DNA from: Branchiostoma floridae | Taxonomy: Eukaryota; Chordata; Leptocardii; Amphioxiformes; Branchiostomatidae | Assembly: GCF_000003815.2 (NCBI RefSeq) | Contig: NC_049981.1 | Location: 9,832,654-9,896,653 of the forward strand | Direction: 5' to 3' | DNA length: 64,000 bases | Part shown: positions 11,346 to 22,007 of the stretch, one piece after another | How the letters are laid out: every line of letters starts with the position of its first letter | Position numbering within the stretch: position 1 is the first letter of the stretch | Made by a program: the position numbers and the translations under genes | The notes under the pieces: generated by a model | Database searches by the model: none | The model's input: the letters and a program-made list of their open reading frames with translations, nothing else | What the model was told of the DNA's origin: nothing

Positions 11346-12640
11346 GGAATCCCCTATGTGATCCCCTTCCAACATCTGCTTGAAGATTATGTGCCCGATA
11401 CTTTGCCAGCAGTGTCATGAAGTATAATATCAAATGGAAGGAGTTACGAAATTTGGCTATATGGATACTTTTCAGGTAAATGTTAACTGAACATTAAATT
11501 CTCACTTATACGTCCACGTCCAATTGCAAGCTTTGGGTGTTGAATGATGTCAAGAATACAATGCGACGAATGTATGCCAAAAACCAATTACTCAAGCAAC
11601 TGGATATGATTTTGGAAACAGACGTTTCAAACAACCACCCGGTGTCTTTCGTCAGTGACACTATAGAAATGTTGTTGGAGAGATATTTTATATCCTAGAT
11701 GTGAATTGATATGCAAACGAATCTAGTTGGAGAACAGGTTTATCCTAACTATAAATTAGTATGCAAAAAGCAGAGGAAGACAGGAAACAAGGGTAAGACA
11801 AGTTAAGACGAAGTTGATGCAAATAAGTTAATTAGCTCCTGTTGCTGAATTACAGGAGTTAATCGTTCGTCCCGGGGGGGGGGGTCATCAGTACTGTTTC
11901 TAACATAAGACGTAAAGAAGCATGACACGAACACAACGATCAGTTGAACTGTAACAACTTTGTGGTCCGCCGCTGGGCGTCGCCAAAAAGATCAGAGAAC
12001 AGGAATCTAGTATTTCCGTAGCACTACACATCTGGGTCTAAAGCCACTCTGTTGCACAAGGTTTTCCATACAGGTGCAATGATTCTCAGAGGCGGCGGCA
12101 GCAAATTTCGTATGGGAGGGCGAACTTTTACTGACAGAATTTTGCGGCACATGTAGCGCCGCAGGCGTTACCCGTCGCGACGGAGGTGCGACCATCCTAG
12201 GGGGGCCGGGAAAATTTGAAATCTTGACCCTCTAAAAAGTCATTTCCTGCATTTGAGGGCCACATTCCGCTTGTGAACTAAACTAAGCTACGATAGTAAA
12301 ATTTCTATTAGTAGTTTAAAAGGTTTTTGAGAGCGACGCTCCTGCAACATATTGTCCTGTGCCGACATGGCCGAAGACGCGAGCCGTTACAAGGGAATTC
12401 TGGCAAAATTTTGAAATCGGGACTCTCTGGAACGCAATTTCTTGCATTTTCAGGCGTAAATGTTGCCGTTAGACTAGCTTGATTTAATGAAATTTCCATC
12501 ATCAATAAAATACACAAGGTTTCAGCTTGACTGGGGGGGGGGGCCCATCCTCCCCTCCTCAGTCTCATTTTAGCCTAGTTTGATGACGTTTTTCGCGTTT
12601 TGGTTGCGTATATGACGCGAAAGTGGCCTTCAGATGTGGA
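11346..12640. other. Non-coding interval between GPCR copies 1 and 2
   Basis: No supportable gene. Contains a partial copy of the GPCR 5' flank (11496-11580), G/C homopolymer runs near 11873 and 12532, and downstream-flank sequence shared with 9080-9180. Two similar short blocks near 12210-12270 and 12400-12470 (attttgaaatc...ctct, atttcctgcattt and atttcttgcatttt) form an imperfect duplication. Confidence 0.5.
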
Positions 12641-12646
12641 CATTTC

Positions 12647-13831
12647 CTAAGGACTCCGTGCATTCACGGCGTTGCCGACGAAGAGGCGCTTCACATTGCG
12701 GCGAATTTCCTTCAGACGGAAGCCGTATATGATCGGATTGACCGCGGAGTTCAGGATGACAAGTCCTATCATAGATTGATCCATGTCGTTACAATCTTCT
12801 TTACAGAACACTTCGTTAGCCACCACCGCGCTGTAAGGGAGCCAACTCACCAGAAACACGATGGTGATGATGAGAATGGTGACGGCTGATTTTCTGCTGG
12901 TACTCGGCTGGGCCTGCACCGCGGCTTCCTGCCGCCTGATGTCGCTAACCTGCCGCCACAGGCACCGGAACACGCCAAGGTTGAAGAACACGATCGCCGC
13001 CATCGGGATGAAGACGAGAATCAGGATCAGAACCAGGTAACTTTGTGGAGTGCCTCCGCCATACTGGGAACACCCTACCTGTGACGGAAACGTACAGCTC
13101 CATCCAAACACCGGCAGCAGCGCCAAGATGCTGCTCCACATCCAGACCACGATGATGACAACCTTACATCTGTCGTTGGTGATGTTGTTCTCATAAGTCA
13201 TGCCGTGGACGATGAACCAGTAGCGCTCGGCCGTTAGTGCCAGCAGACTGTAGGCGGATAACAGCGATGACAGGAGGATAGAAGTGGGGAGGAAACGGTA
13301 CAAAGCCTTGGGGGGAGGAATCCCAGCTTTTGCGTAAATGAAGACGGTGACACACACACAGAGGAAGTTCACCCCAGCCACAATGTCACTTGCTGCCATG
13401 TTGGCCATCAGTATGTAGACCGGTTTGTGCAGCGCCTCGTACTTGATAATAGCCGCTAAGGGTAGGCTGTTCGCTATAACCGACCCGACTGAAATGGCAT
13501 TGATAACGTGCAACGCCCACAGATATCGAATGCGACTCCCGTATAAGAAACTTTCTGAATGTTTTGTCTCTTCAACCTCAGTACATTGAAATGAAGTTGA
13601 AGTTACGTTTCCCTTGACTCGTGAAGTCTCGTTGTTGTTGCCAAGTGAGCTGCAGTTCTTTACTAGCTCCTCCCAAGGCCAAGTTTCCGAACCATCTACA
13701 CCGTCCGCCCTGTTGCTGAGTTCTGTTGTAGAGTTCAGGTTGGGTGGATGTGCCAGAGCTGTGCCAAAACTGCAACTTGCAACGGAGACAAATATCATAG
13801 CGATCTTGATATTCAGTTGTTCCAGCATCAT
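12647..13831 (-). CDS. Lysophospholipid-receptor-like class A GPCR, copy 2
   Basis: Single-exon frame of 394 residues, tandem paralogue of the gene at 9721-10896. It keeps the ERY motif, the ECL2 CTFPSQVGC pair, SWLP in TM6, the C-KED-C loop in ECL3 and NSAVNPIIYGFR in TM7. The ECL2-TM6 block is almost identical to copies 1 and 3 at both DNA and protein level. The N-terminus, TM1, TM3 entry and ECL3 differ more. The second N-terminal sequon is lost (NRA instead of NRT). TM6/ECL3 (SAVVANEVFCKEDCNDMDQ) matches copy 3 rather than copy 1, so copies 2 and 3 share either more recent ancestry or gene conversion here. Plasma-membrane receptor; ligand unknown. Confidence 0.9.
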   Translation of the reverse strand: MMLEQLNIKIAMIFVSVASCSFGTALAHPPNLNSTTELSNRADGVDGSETWPWEELVKNCSSLGNNNETSRVKGNVTSTSFQCTEVEETKHSESFLYGSRIRYLWALHVINAISVGSVIANSLPLAAIIKYEALHKPVYILMANMAASDIVAGVNFLCVCVTVFIYAKAGIPPPKALYRFLPTSILLSSLLSAYSLLALTAERYWFIVHGMTYENNITNDRCKVVIIVVWMWSSILALLPVFGWSCTFPSQVGCSQYGGGTPQSYLVLILILVFIPMAAIVFFNLGVFRCLWRQVSDIRRQEAAVQAQPSTSRKSAVTILIITIVFLVSWLPYSAVVANEVFCKEDCNDMDQSMIGLVILNSAVNPIIYGFRLKEIRRNVKRLFVGNAVNARSP

Positions 13832-14250
13832 TCTAGTTCTTCAATGTGTTCACGGTCAATGTCAGAGTCAATTCGATGTGGACAATCGCAGAATGACACT
13901 AAGTTTCCGAAAAACCTGAATGCTTTGATAGCTTAAGAACTTCGATGCACGATTTGTGCTTGCACAGAAAACGTTTCAGATGTCGGTGAAGGGAAACCAA
14001 AGCTTTCCTCTCTGTAGATGCAGATAGGCGCTCTCACTTATAAGTCGACGTCCAAGCTTTGCGTGGTGAATGACGTCAAGAATCGAATGCAACGAATATC
14101 TATTGAAAGTTTGCGTGTAGGTTCGCTATTGTGTATAATCCTAGGTTTTAGTCAGGTGCAGGAAAGCTCAGGCGTACCAGCTAAACTTCACAACTTAAGT
14201 TCAATCGAAACAAAATCTATGTCACTGTCGAAAACTGGTGGATGCCAGTT
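13832..14250 (-). promoter_or_regulatory. Conserved 5' flank of GPCR copy 2
   Basis: Closely similar to the 5' flanks of the other two receptors, including the block around acgtttcagatgtcggtgaa and the segment tgtgtataatcctaggtttt. Probably contains the promoter, but the duplicated state prevents using conservation as proof. Confidence 0.45.
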
Positions 14251-14654
14251 GAAACGTCTGACCGTTTCCAAAACCATATCCAGTTACTTGAGTAACTACT
14301 TTTCGGCGTATAAGAAACTGTTGGTTTTGTTAGAAGGATCTAATTCTCAAGTCCGAAATTAATGCACCGACATAACAATGGCTTTCTTGACATTTCAGGA
14401 TATATAGCTTAATCGTAGCATCCCATATCCTATAAACAACGATTTCACCCAACACGTAACAAAGAAAATAGCTAAAGGTATACTAATGTATTATCCTAAT
14501 GCACTCAAAGTATTTCCCTTTAAGTTTTTCACCGGCTCGTGGCTGGATATTTACGCTTACGTTTCTTCCGTGGGTCTTTTCATGATAAAGCATATGGTGT
14601 TTAGCTTACAGAGGTTACATACTTTACATGGAAATTGATCGTGATGCATTTTGA

Positions 14655-14975
14655 TTCACAACTTCGATGAACGATTTGTGCTAGCACGTGAACAGAAAAC
14701 GTTTCAGATGTCGGTGAAACAAAAAGCCCAAGCTCTCCTCTCTGTAGACGTAGATAAACGCTCACTCTCATAAGTCGACGTCCAAGCTTTGCGTGTTGAA
14801 TGACGTTGAGAATCGAATTCGCGCGAATGCGACGAATGTCTACTGAAAGTTTGCGTGTAGAATAGTTATTGTGTATAATCCTAGGTTTTAGCCAGGTGCA
14901 GGAAAGCTCAGATGTACTAGCTAAGCTTCACAGCTTAAGTTCAATCGAAACAAAATCCATATAATCGCGAAGGAA
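14655..14975 (-). pseudogene. Orphan copy of the GPCR 5' flank without coding region
   Basis: The stretch repeats the receptor 5' flank (aacgatttgtgctagcac, then cagaaaacgtttcagatgtc, then gtcgacgtccaagctttgcg, then cctaggttttagccaggtgc). To its left, where the receptor N-terminus should begin, there is distal flank sequence (14360-14650) instead. A fourth module copy has therefore lost its coding part, or was duplicated without it. Confidence 0.6.
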
Positions 14976-15985
14976 ATGTTGGGATGAAGAAAATCGCCTG
15001 CTTTTCTTTCTGCCTGATCTTCTTAATTGAATGAAAGAAATGAAACTTGTTTGTGTTCCAGTTCATTTTGTTGTAACTCGACTATTATGTAACCGTCACC
15101 ATTATCATTTGACTCTGTTGATATTCTTGTCCTCTTACGTTGTGAAGTGATCTAGTTTATGTTCATGTCATCCTGAGTTATATGTTTTGTTGTATTCTAA
15201 ATTTTGTAAATTTTGACTGTCATTTGATGTAGCTTGAGCAGAAGACGTCTATAAGCTCACAACTGAGCTTTCTGTCCCATGCTCGTTAAACGTATGTGAA
15301 TAAAATAAAATATAATGAAAGAATCCCAAGGGTGTAGCTTTCTGGTGAAGTTTACGTTCCCGATAATTTGTCATTATCATAGAAAAGTGTTTTGTCAAAT
15401 TGAAGGAGTTTCGAAATTTAGTTATGTGGATACTTTTCATGTTAATGTTAGCTGAACCATTGTGCGTGAGTCGTCAAGAAGCACTTCTTGCGTAAAAAGA
15501 ATCCATTCGTCGGGTCTGCCAAGATGACGACGCTATACGAGCGATTGCGATGATGTCAAGGTGACGCAGTGGAAGGCAAAAAGCAGGTGTTTGGCAAAAG
15601 ATTTATTTACATATCAACCAGTAATTTTATCTGATAATTTAAATATCAATCTTTAATTCAATCTACTGACGTCCTGGTAAGCACCAGCCGTCCAATACCC
15701 CGGATATAAACAATAACAGCGATCTCTCGTATTCACGGACATGACAATATGGCTTTCCTGACCATTCTAAGCATATATTCTAAGTACTGTTTAATCTCAG
15801 TCTTAGCATCCCCTGATCATTCTGAGTATATATTTTACTATTTTAGCATCCCCTGGCCAACAAACAATTCAATTCACAGAACATGGCTCAAGCCCATGCT
15901 TACATGGTGCACTCAAAGTACGTCCGCAGAGTTTTTCACCTGCTCGTAGTCGGATCGCAACGCTTTATATGTATCTTCCGTAGGT
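14976..15985. other. Non-coding interval in the GPCR cluster
   Basis: No supportable gene. The part at 15730-15985 repeats the distal flank block (cacctgctcgtag...atcttccgtaggt) seen near 1250, 7260 and 14530. Small open frames are isolated and lack recognisable motifs. Confidence 0.5.
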
Positions 15986-15989
15986 GTCT

Positions 15990-16510
15990 TTTATGATTTA
16001 AAAAAAAATTCAGGCTTTATTCAACAAAATACAAAATAGTACATTACAAATCACAACAACAGTGCAATAGAACATTACTTACAAGCGTGACAGAACATTT
16101 CTGTGGTGCTTCTTAACATCACTAATGAAAACTGTCAACTTCAAAAGATCTGTAGATGTTACCGGCCTGATTTCCCTTACTTTGGTTTCTGCACCAGTTT
16201 TTGGATATGACATATTTTGCTAAAGTAATCAATAAATTAATTGTGACATAGGTATCGGATACTTTGAATGGATTATCTGTTTTATGACCTAGTGTGATGG
16301 TTTTCAGATCTATCTTGACATTACATTTAAAACAATTGTGTAGTAACTTACAGATTGTGTACCAGAAAAATTTCAAGCCCTTACACTTCAGAAACAAGTG
16401 TTCATAGTCTTCAATACAATTACATTTAACACAGACACAGGTGTCTTTTATGATAAAATCTTGCATATGATTTAAATACTGTACCAAATGGAAAATTATT
16501 GATTTCATTT
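15990..16510 (-). mobile_element. LINE remnant, C-terminal zinc-ribbon region of a non-LTR retrotransposon
   Basis: A 128-codon frame at 16122-16508 contains CIEDYEHLFLKCKGLKFFW preceded by C-V-K-C. This Cys/His pattern is typical of the tail of non-LTR reverse-transcriptase polyproteins. An AATAAA on the minus strand lies just downstream (near 16020). The reverse transcriptase core is absent, so this is a 5'-truncated copy. Confidence 0.6.
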
Positions 16511-17055
16511 AAAACTTGATATCATTTGAAAGTTGATAGCCTTTGAAATGATTACGAAACATTTCCTGTACAAGACATGACTATACAATGTATACACAGA
16601 AAGTGAACTAGTCACAGTTTGGTCGTACCTATGCTGTATGTTCGAAGACATTCATGGATATGACAGTGGCTTTCATCACATTTTTGGATACATGGGCTAA
16701 TGTCTGGGCATAATCATAGCATGTCGTGTCCCAGAGGTGTGTCCATACAGGTGAAATAGTTCTTCAAAACGTGGCCTCTTCAAAATGTATACGTACACTA
16801 CAGTACTCATAGGGTGACCACAACAATTTTCTAAAGAAGAATATTTCAAGAATTGAATTTTTTGATAATTTTAGCAACATACTTACAGGAGAGAGAGGTC
16901 CTATAGTATGTCCCGGCTTTGTCTTCGTTTTCCATTCTCCGTTTTTGCCCCCTCTCCCCTTGGCTCTCCTTTGAGCCGAGTTTGACGTCGAGTTTTACGC
17001 GCTTTGGGTGTATTGATGACGCGACTCTGACATTCAGATGTGAACAGCCATTTTT

Positions 17056-18249
17056 CTATGGACTCCATGCATTCATCACCCCACCATTCACGGCGTTGCC
17101 GACGAAAAGGCGCTTCACATTGCGGCGAATTTCCTTCAGACGGAAGCCGTAGATGATGGGGTTGACCGCGGAGTTCAAGATGACAAGTCCTATCATCGAT
17201 TGATCCATGTCGTTACAATCTTCTTTACAGAACACTTCGTTAGCCACCACCGCGCTGTAAGGGAGCCAACTCACCAGAAACACGATGGTGATGATGAGAA
17301 TGGTGACGGCTGATTTTCTGCTGGTACTCGGCTCGGCCTGCACCGCGGCTTCCTGTCGCCTGATGTCGCTAACCTGCCGCCACAGGCACCGGAACACGCC
17401 AAGGTTGAAGAACACGATCGCCGCCATCGGGATGAAGACGAGAATCAGGATCAGGACCAGGTAACTTTGTGGAGTGCCTCCGCCATACTGGGAACACCCT
17501 ACCTGGGACGGGAACGTACAGCTCCATCCAAACACAGGCAGCAGCGCCAAGATGCTGCTCAACAGCCAGACCACGATGATGGCGACCTTACATCTGTCGT
17601 TGGTGATCTTGTCCTCGTACGTCAGGCCGTGGACGATGAACCAGTAGCGCTCAGCCGTTAGCGCCAACAGGCTGTAGGAGGAGGACAGCGCCGAGAGGAG
17701 GAAAGAAGTAGGGAGGAAACGGTACAAGGCATTGGGAGGAGGAATTCCAGCTTTTGCGTAAATGTAGGCGGTGACACCCACACAGAGGAAGCATACCCCA
17801 GCCACAATGTCACTTGCTGCCATGTTGGCCATCAGTATGAAGACCGGTTTGTGCAGCGCCTCGTATTTGATGATGGCCGCTAAGGGTAGACTGTTGGCCA
17901 CAACCGACCCGACTGAAATTGCATTCAAAACGAGCAACACCCCAAGGTATCGAACGCGACTCCCGTACAAGAAACTTTCCGGGTCTTTTCTCTCTCCAAC
18001 TTCAGCGCATACAAATGAAGTTGAAGTTACGTTTTCATTCACTTGTGAAGTCTTGTTGGTAGTGCTAGATGAGCTGCAGTTCTGTAGTAGCTCCTCCCAA
18101 GTTTCCGAACCATCTACACCGTCCGTCCTGTTGCTGAGTTCTGTTGTAGAGTTCATGTTAGATTGAGGTGCCAAAGCTGTGCCAAAACTGCAGATTGCTG
18201 CGAAGACAAACATAATGGCGGTCTTGATATTCAGTTGTTCAAGCATCAT
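17056..18249 (-). CDS. Lysophospholipid-receptor-like class A GPCR, copy 3
   Basis: Single-exon frame of 397 residues, third tandem paralogue. Same architecture: signal-like start, N-glycosylated leader (WEELLQNCSS segment with NKT and NVT sequons), seven membrane segments, ERY, ECL2 CTFPSQVGC, SWLP, C-KED-C in ECL3 and NPIIY. The C-terminus has three extra residues (NGGVMNAWSP against NARSP in copy 2). The WPWEEL of copies 1 and 2 is shortened to WEEL. TM4 reads VVWLLSS rather than VVWMWSS. It lies closest to defensin relic B, and its 5' flank repeats those of the other receptors. Lipid-like ligand class is inferred only from family resemblance. Confidence 0.9.
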   Translation of the reverse strand: MMLEQLNIKTAIMFVFAAICSFGTALAPQSNMNSTTELSNRTDGVDGSETWEELLQNCSSSSTTNKTSQVNENVTSTSFVCAEVGERKDPESFLYGSRVRYLGVLLVLNAISVGSVVANSLPLAAIIKYEALHKPVFILMANMAASDIVAGVCFLCVGVTAYIYAKAGIPPPNALYRFLPTSFLLSALSSSYSLLALTAERYWFIVHGLTYEDKITNDRCKVAIIVVWLLSSILALLPVFGWSCTFPSQVGCSQYGGGTPQSYLVLILILVFIPMAAIVFFNLGVFRCLWRQVSDIRRQEAAVQAEPSTSRKSAVTILIITIVFLVSWLPYSAVVANEVFCKEDCNDMDQSMIGLVILNSAVNPIIYGFRLKEIRRNVKRLFVGNAVNGGVMNAWSP

Positions 18250-18600
18250 TCTTCAATGTATTGACGGTCAGAGTCAGCGTGACGACAATCTCAGAATGAC
18301 ACTTGGTATCCAAGGAAACTGAATGCTTTGATCGCTGAAGAACTTCGATGCACGATTTATCTTGGCACAGAAAACATTTCGAATGTGGGCGAAACAAAAC
18401 CAAAGCCTTGCTCTCTGTAGACGTGGATAGGCGCTCTCACTTATAAGTCGACGTCCAGAATCGAGTGTAACGAATTTAACATTTGCGTGTAGGTTTGTTA
18501 TTATGTGTATAATCCTATCTTTTAGCCAGGTGCAGGAAAGCTCATGTGTACAAGCTAAGCTTTTCAACTTAAGGTCAATGAAACCAAATCCATGTAATCC
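18250..18600 (-). promoter_or_regulatory. Conserved 5' flank of GPCR copy 3
   Basis: Shares the same ordered blocks as the flanks of copies 1 and 2, with small deletions. It is the most diverged of the three flanks, which suggests copy 3 is not the newest duplicate. Confidence 0.45.
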
Positions 18601-18789
18601 CGAAGGAAATCTTGGGATGGGGAGATAGTATGCATTTTCCTCTCGCCCCTCCTCTAAAAGACACCGGTGCCAACGGTGTGGCTTTCTCTTCCAACATCTG
18701 CTTGAAGGTTACATTCTCTATACTTGAATGTGAGTTCATCTGTGACATTATGTTTCAATTGGAAACGTTATAATGTACTGATATCCGTA

Positions 18790-18940
18790 CACAAGATAAA
18801 GCGCTTACCAACAAGCTTTCGATCAGTCCGCTGATCCTTACTAAGTTTGAATAACCCCAAGTCTAAGTCACACATCCAGACCGGAAGTGTGACGTCAGCA
18901 AAGGCTCAAAGAAGCTTCTTGGTAAGCGCTTTATCTTGTG
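18790..18940. mobile_element. Palindromic MITE-like element
   Basis: The left end cacaagataaagcgcttacc is mirrored at the right end (ggtaagcgctttatcttgtg), with the arms continuing to an aagctt core, about 28 bases each. Total length is about 151 bases. No coding capacity. Confidence 0.75.
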
Positions 18941-19164
18941 CAGTTTAAGATTGTAACATAATAAGTTTCCCATACTTTGCCATGGCATGAAGTGTTTCAA
19001 CAAATTCAGGGAGTTATGAAATCTGGTTCTGTGGATACCCAGTGTTAACATAACATATTAAACATTGAGACATTGTACGCGAGTCCTCAAGCACTAGCAA
19101 TACTAAAACACATTAAGTATTGATAAGGAACGACATGGGCAGGTTGACATGCTGACTTACTTGA

Positions 19165-19330
19165 CTTATGTCGGGTGCTGCTCCTCCCCTGCCACCCGAA
19201 CCACTGTAGCAGCCCAGAAGACTCTGTCGAGCATCGCTTTCCTCATGCTGTCATCCTCGAGACCTGTGTCCCGCCTCAGAACATCTGTGTGGGTAAGGGG
19301 TGGTCTGCCCTGTCTCCGGTTGACATGCAG
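19165..19330 (-). mobile_element. LINE reverse-transcriptase tail fragment
   Basis: On the minus strand this reads RQGRPPLTHTDVLRRDTG, then MRKAML and WAATV, ending at a stop near 19165. The R-x-G-R-P...D-x-x-R-R-D-T-G layout is typical of the extreme C-terminus of non-LTR retrotransposon polyproteins. About 55 codons remain; the upstream part is missing. Confidence 0.55.
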
Positions 19331-19760
19331 AATTTTTAAAGGTTTGAGAAACTATCATGTTGGTTGACTGCTCACTTTGCAGCTGCTTAAAAAGATCTAC
19401 AATATGGTCGAAAACTTTTTTTTAATGTACAAAAAATGATGATACACGCCTGGATTCCGTCTATACATTCTAATCAATACAGCCTATCCGGGGTCGAGTA
19501 AAACCGTTGGTTTAACCTTTACCGCGCTGAACTACCCGATTGGTACCCTTTACTGTATTGGTTATGAAGTTAGTTAGCGGGGTAAAAGTTAAGAACTACA
19601 TGCAAAAAATACTGTATGTACATGTACTAGTTTCACGTGGCGAAGCATATCAAAATACTGTTTGTTTGTTCCGCGTAACTAGCAAACAGCCGGTATTCTA
19701 CTATAGGGACGAGTTTCGTTAGACTAGACTGATACATAGACTTGATCCATTCATGCACAG

Positions 19761-19872
19761 CACCTGCGATCTTCTGAGGTTCACCATTGGTGGGAGCAAC
19801 TTTGGTGACTCCGTATGCACAGCTCACTGCCTCGTTCTGGGCTACTCCGGTGGATACTGCAGCAACCATAAC
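19761..19872 (+). pseudogene. Defensin relic B (orphan exon 3)
   Basis: An intact exon-3 equivalent of 112 bases encodes TCDLLRFTIGGSNFG, then C-TAH-C and the GGYC gamma-core, ending NHN, with a good acceptor (gcacag) and a GT donor (gtatgt). No exon 1 or 2 is found upstream. The region where the last exon should lie instead holds a short MITE terminus (19922-19956). The 3' untranslated sequence of the defensin family resumes at about 19960 (acatcaaagtgacgtaacgg). The copy therefore cannot supply cysteines 5 and 6. Sequence from about 19490 to 20470 is a segmental duplicate of the defensin A region 3455-5560, but exon 3 itself resembles copies C-E, suggesting that A is the derived form. Confidence 0.8.
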
Positions 19873-20135
19873 GTATGTGTGGTTGTCGATATGAAGTTTA
19901 GGCATCCAGGTCACGCTAGTTCACCTTAATTCGTGGGGTAACCTATATCCGTTGTTCTTGGACGAAACATCAAAGTGACGTAACGGTTGTCGTGGAGACC
20001 ATCTGTCAACAAAACTAATCATCATATGTGCTGATTTGACATCTTAATAAATCTAATCACCCGAGTGTTTTCATCCATAAAGCAAGGTTCTGATACATAC
20101 ATATTCACATTTTCGTGGCTAACGTAATACCTAAA

Positions 20136-20237
20136 TAGCCTGGAATCCAGCCGTGTTGTGCTTTGGTCGCTCTGCTTCCTGCAGGAAGCGTATCTCAGGG
20201 GAGTGACCAAAACACAATACGGCTGGATTCCAGGCTA
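20136..20237. mobile_element. 102-bp MITE-like palindrome with 9-bp target duplication
   Basis: Starts tagcctggaatccagccgt and ends with the inverted complement. Arms are about 33 bases with two or three mismatches. It is flanked by direct repeats atacctaaa (20127-20135 and 20238-20246). It is absent from the homologous place after defensin A (about 4230), so insertion followed the A/B duplication. Confidence 0.85.
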
Positions 20238-20519
20238 ATACCTAAAAGAGAGAAGGAAAGAAAGAAAGGCGTTTCCCTCCTCTCCGCCAGGTGGCGCTAC
20301 ATCTTTATGACGTTATGACATTTTTCTTTGGACTGCTAACAGATATATCTATTTGCCTTAATATCTTTGATGTGGAATGTCGAAATTCTACAATTGCGTT
20401 CCCTAACGGTAACGGTAAAAGTTTGATAGGGGCTAACGTCCGAGTGGGTAACAAAACGGATCAATTTTCGCGGACGCCTCAGGAGCGTTGCCAAAATCAG
20501 TCAAAGCACTATTGAGATC

Positions 20520-21860
20520 ACCGATGGGATCGGCCGATGCCATGCATACTTAGCAATGCATTGTATACCAAACAACAGCGCACTGTTTAATGTTCCATTT
20601 GTCTCACCCTCACTGTCGATTGTGACGCGGGCGGTTGAATATATTGCTCATTATTTTTAGCGTGACCCATGACTTACTTCCTTGCGGAAGAATGTCTTAT
20701 GAAGAAAGATTAACTTTTATCAAACCAACAATTCAAATGAATTGACTCTGTGATATCATTTGGAGGACACGTTCTGAAATGTTGCATCACCAACGTCCTT
20801 TAATAGTGACCTTTGGCCACGTTTATGTTACTTTTGGAGCAAATATTATCTGACGCTCCGGTTGTGTATATTGATAGCCCTTTTGCGAAACGAGCTATAT
20901 ACAAGAAGAAACGTACGGAAAGAGACACTCCAAGGGCACTGTCGAACATTCGTTGATTGGAAGAAATGGTAAAAGAACTAATACATTTCTCCATTGGTGC
21001 CAAAAGCGTCAAGCATGCTAGGATATCGCGGAAGGGGCATCACAGTTAAACGACTATAACATTTGGCAACGTTCCTGAGGTGTCGCCAAAATGTGTCTAG
21101 GTCAAAGAGACTGATTTCCGTCCCGTAACTTTCTATATGTTCTATGTGTTGTTTTGTTCCTTGTCAGCCCCCAAACAACCCAAGTTGTGAAACAGCGGCA
21201 ACGACGGTTACAAATGATGACGGTATTTTCGATACGGCCACGCGAGTCGGCGAATTAGTGATGAAGTAATGGAAACTAACGTTATACACATATGTAACGT
21301 TACAACAATTAAGCGCATACTGTTTAAAGTACTCTATTTGCTTTACTTTCGCATGTGGGGGCACAAATAAAACAATCATTATTTTTAGCATGTGACCCTT
21401 GACTTACTTCCTCGGAGAGGAAGGTTCTGTTTGCCCTTATTTTTTGGTAAACTTCGCTATCACAAATTGACGGAAGACAGACATGTACATGGTACTTACA
21501 CCAGCCACGTGATTAACACGTGATTACACGTCATAATCACGAAATCAAGACGTGAAAAAATGTAAGTTCGCATATCATGACCTTGCAGCTTGGGAAGAAT
21601 TCAGCGTTTGGAAAATATTTTTCTCTCAACACGTGGATTTGTACGTCAGGTACACTGTGTATGAAATAATAATAATAACAACAATTATTATAACAAAAAA
21701 AGAGTATACGCAGTACTGTTATATTAAATAAAAAAGTGGGGATGAAGGGAAGGGGTCCCAGCCTTGTGTGTAAATTCACCCAATTCTCTGTTTACATTTG
21801 TTGAAAGCCAAGAGCTGCCCTTGACATAACATATCACATGTTATAGTATGTCAATAGATG
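20520..21860. other. Non-coding interval before defensin C
   Basis: No supportable gene. Around 20640-20690 and 21390-21420 there are two similar blocks (catgacttacttcct and cttgacttacttcct following tttttag). The block cacgtgattaacacgtgatt near 21507 recurs in modified form before D and E (24437-24490, 27435-27460), so it is part of the distal defensin flank. Confidence 0.5.
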
Positions 21861-21930
21861 ATACGTTTTGGCTGAATCACAAAGCGGGCCCAGCTGTAAT
21901 TTTTCCCCGCCCAAAAAGTATAAGAAAAAT
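21848..21930 (+). promoter_or_regulatory. Core promoter of defensin C
   Basis: Contains gtcaatagatgatacgtttt, the agctgtaatttttccccgcc variant of the family block, and a weak TATA box (tataag, 21919-21924). The same order occurs before D and E. The GC-rich half (ccccgccc) departs from the cccgcgc form of the other copies. Confidence 0.7.
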
Positions 21931-22007
21931 GTGGGTACACGTTGGTCTGCAGACGATATTTCTGACACAGATACAGGGACACGTTCTAATTCTGAACTTG
22001 CTGCACC

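Noticed and set aside
19922-20060. A last defensin exon for copy B
   Set aside because: No acceptor followed by a C-x-C and stop was found between the exon-3 donor and the 3' UTR homology.
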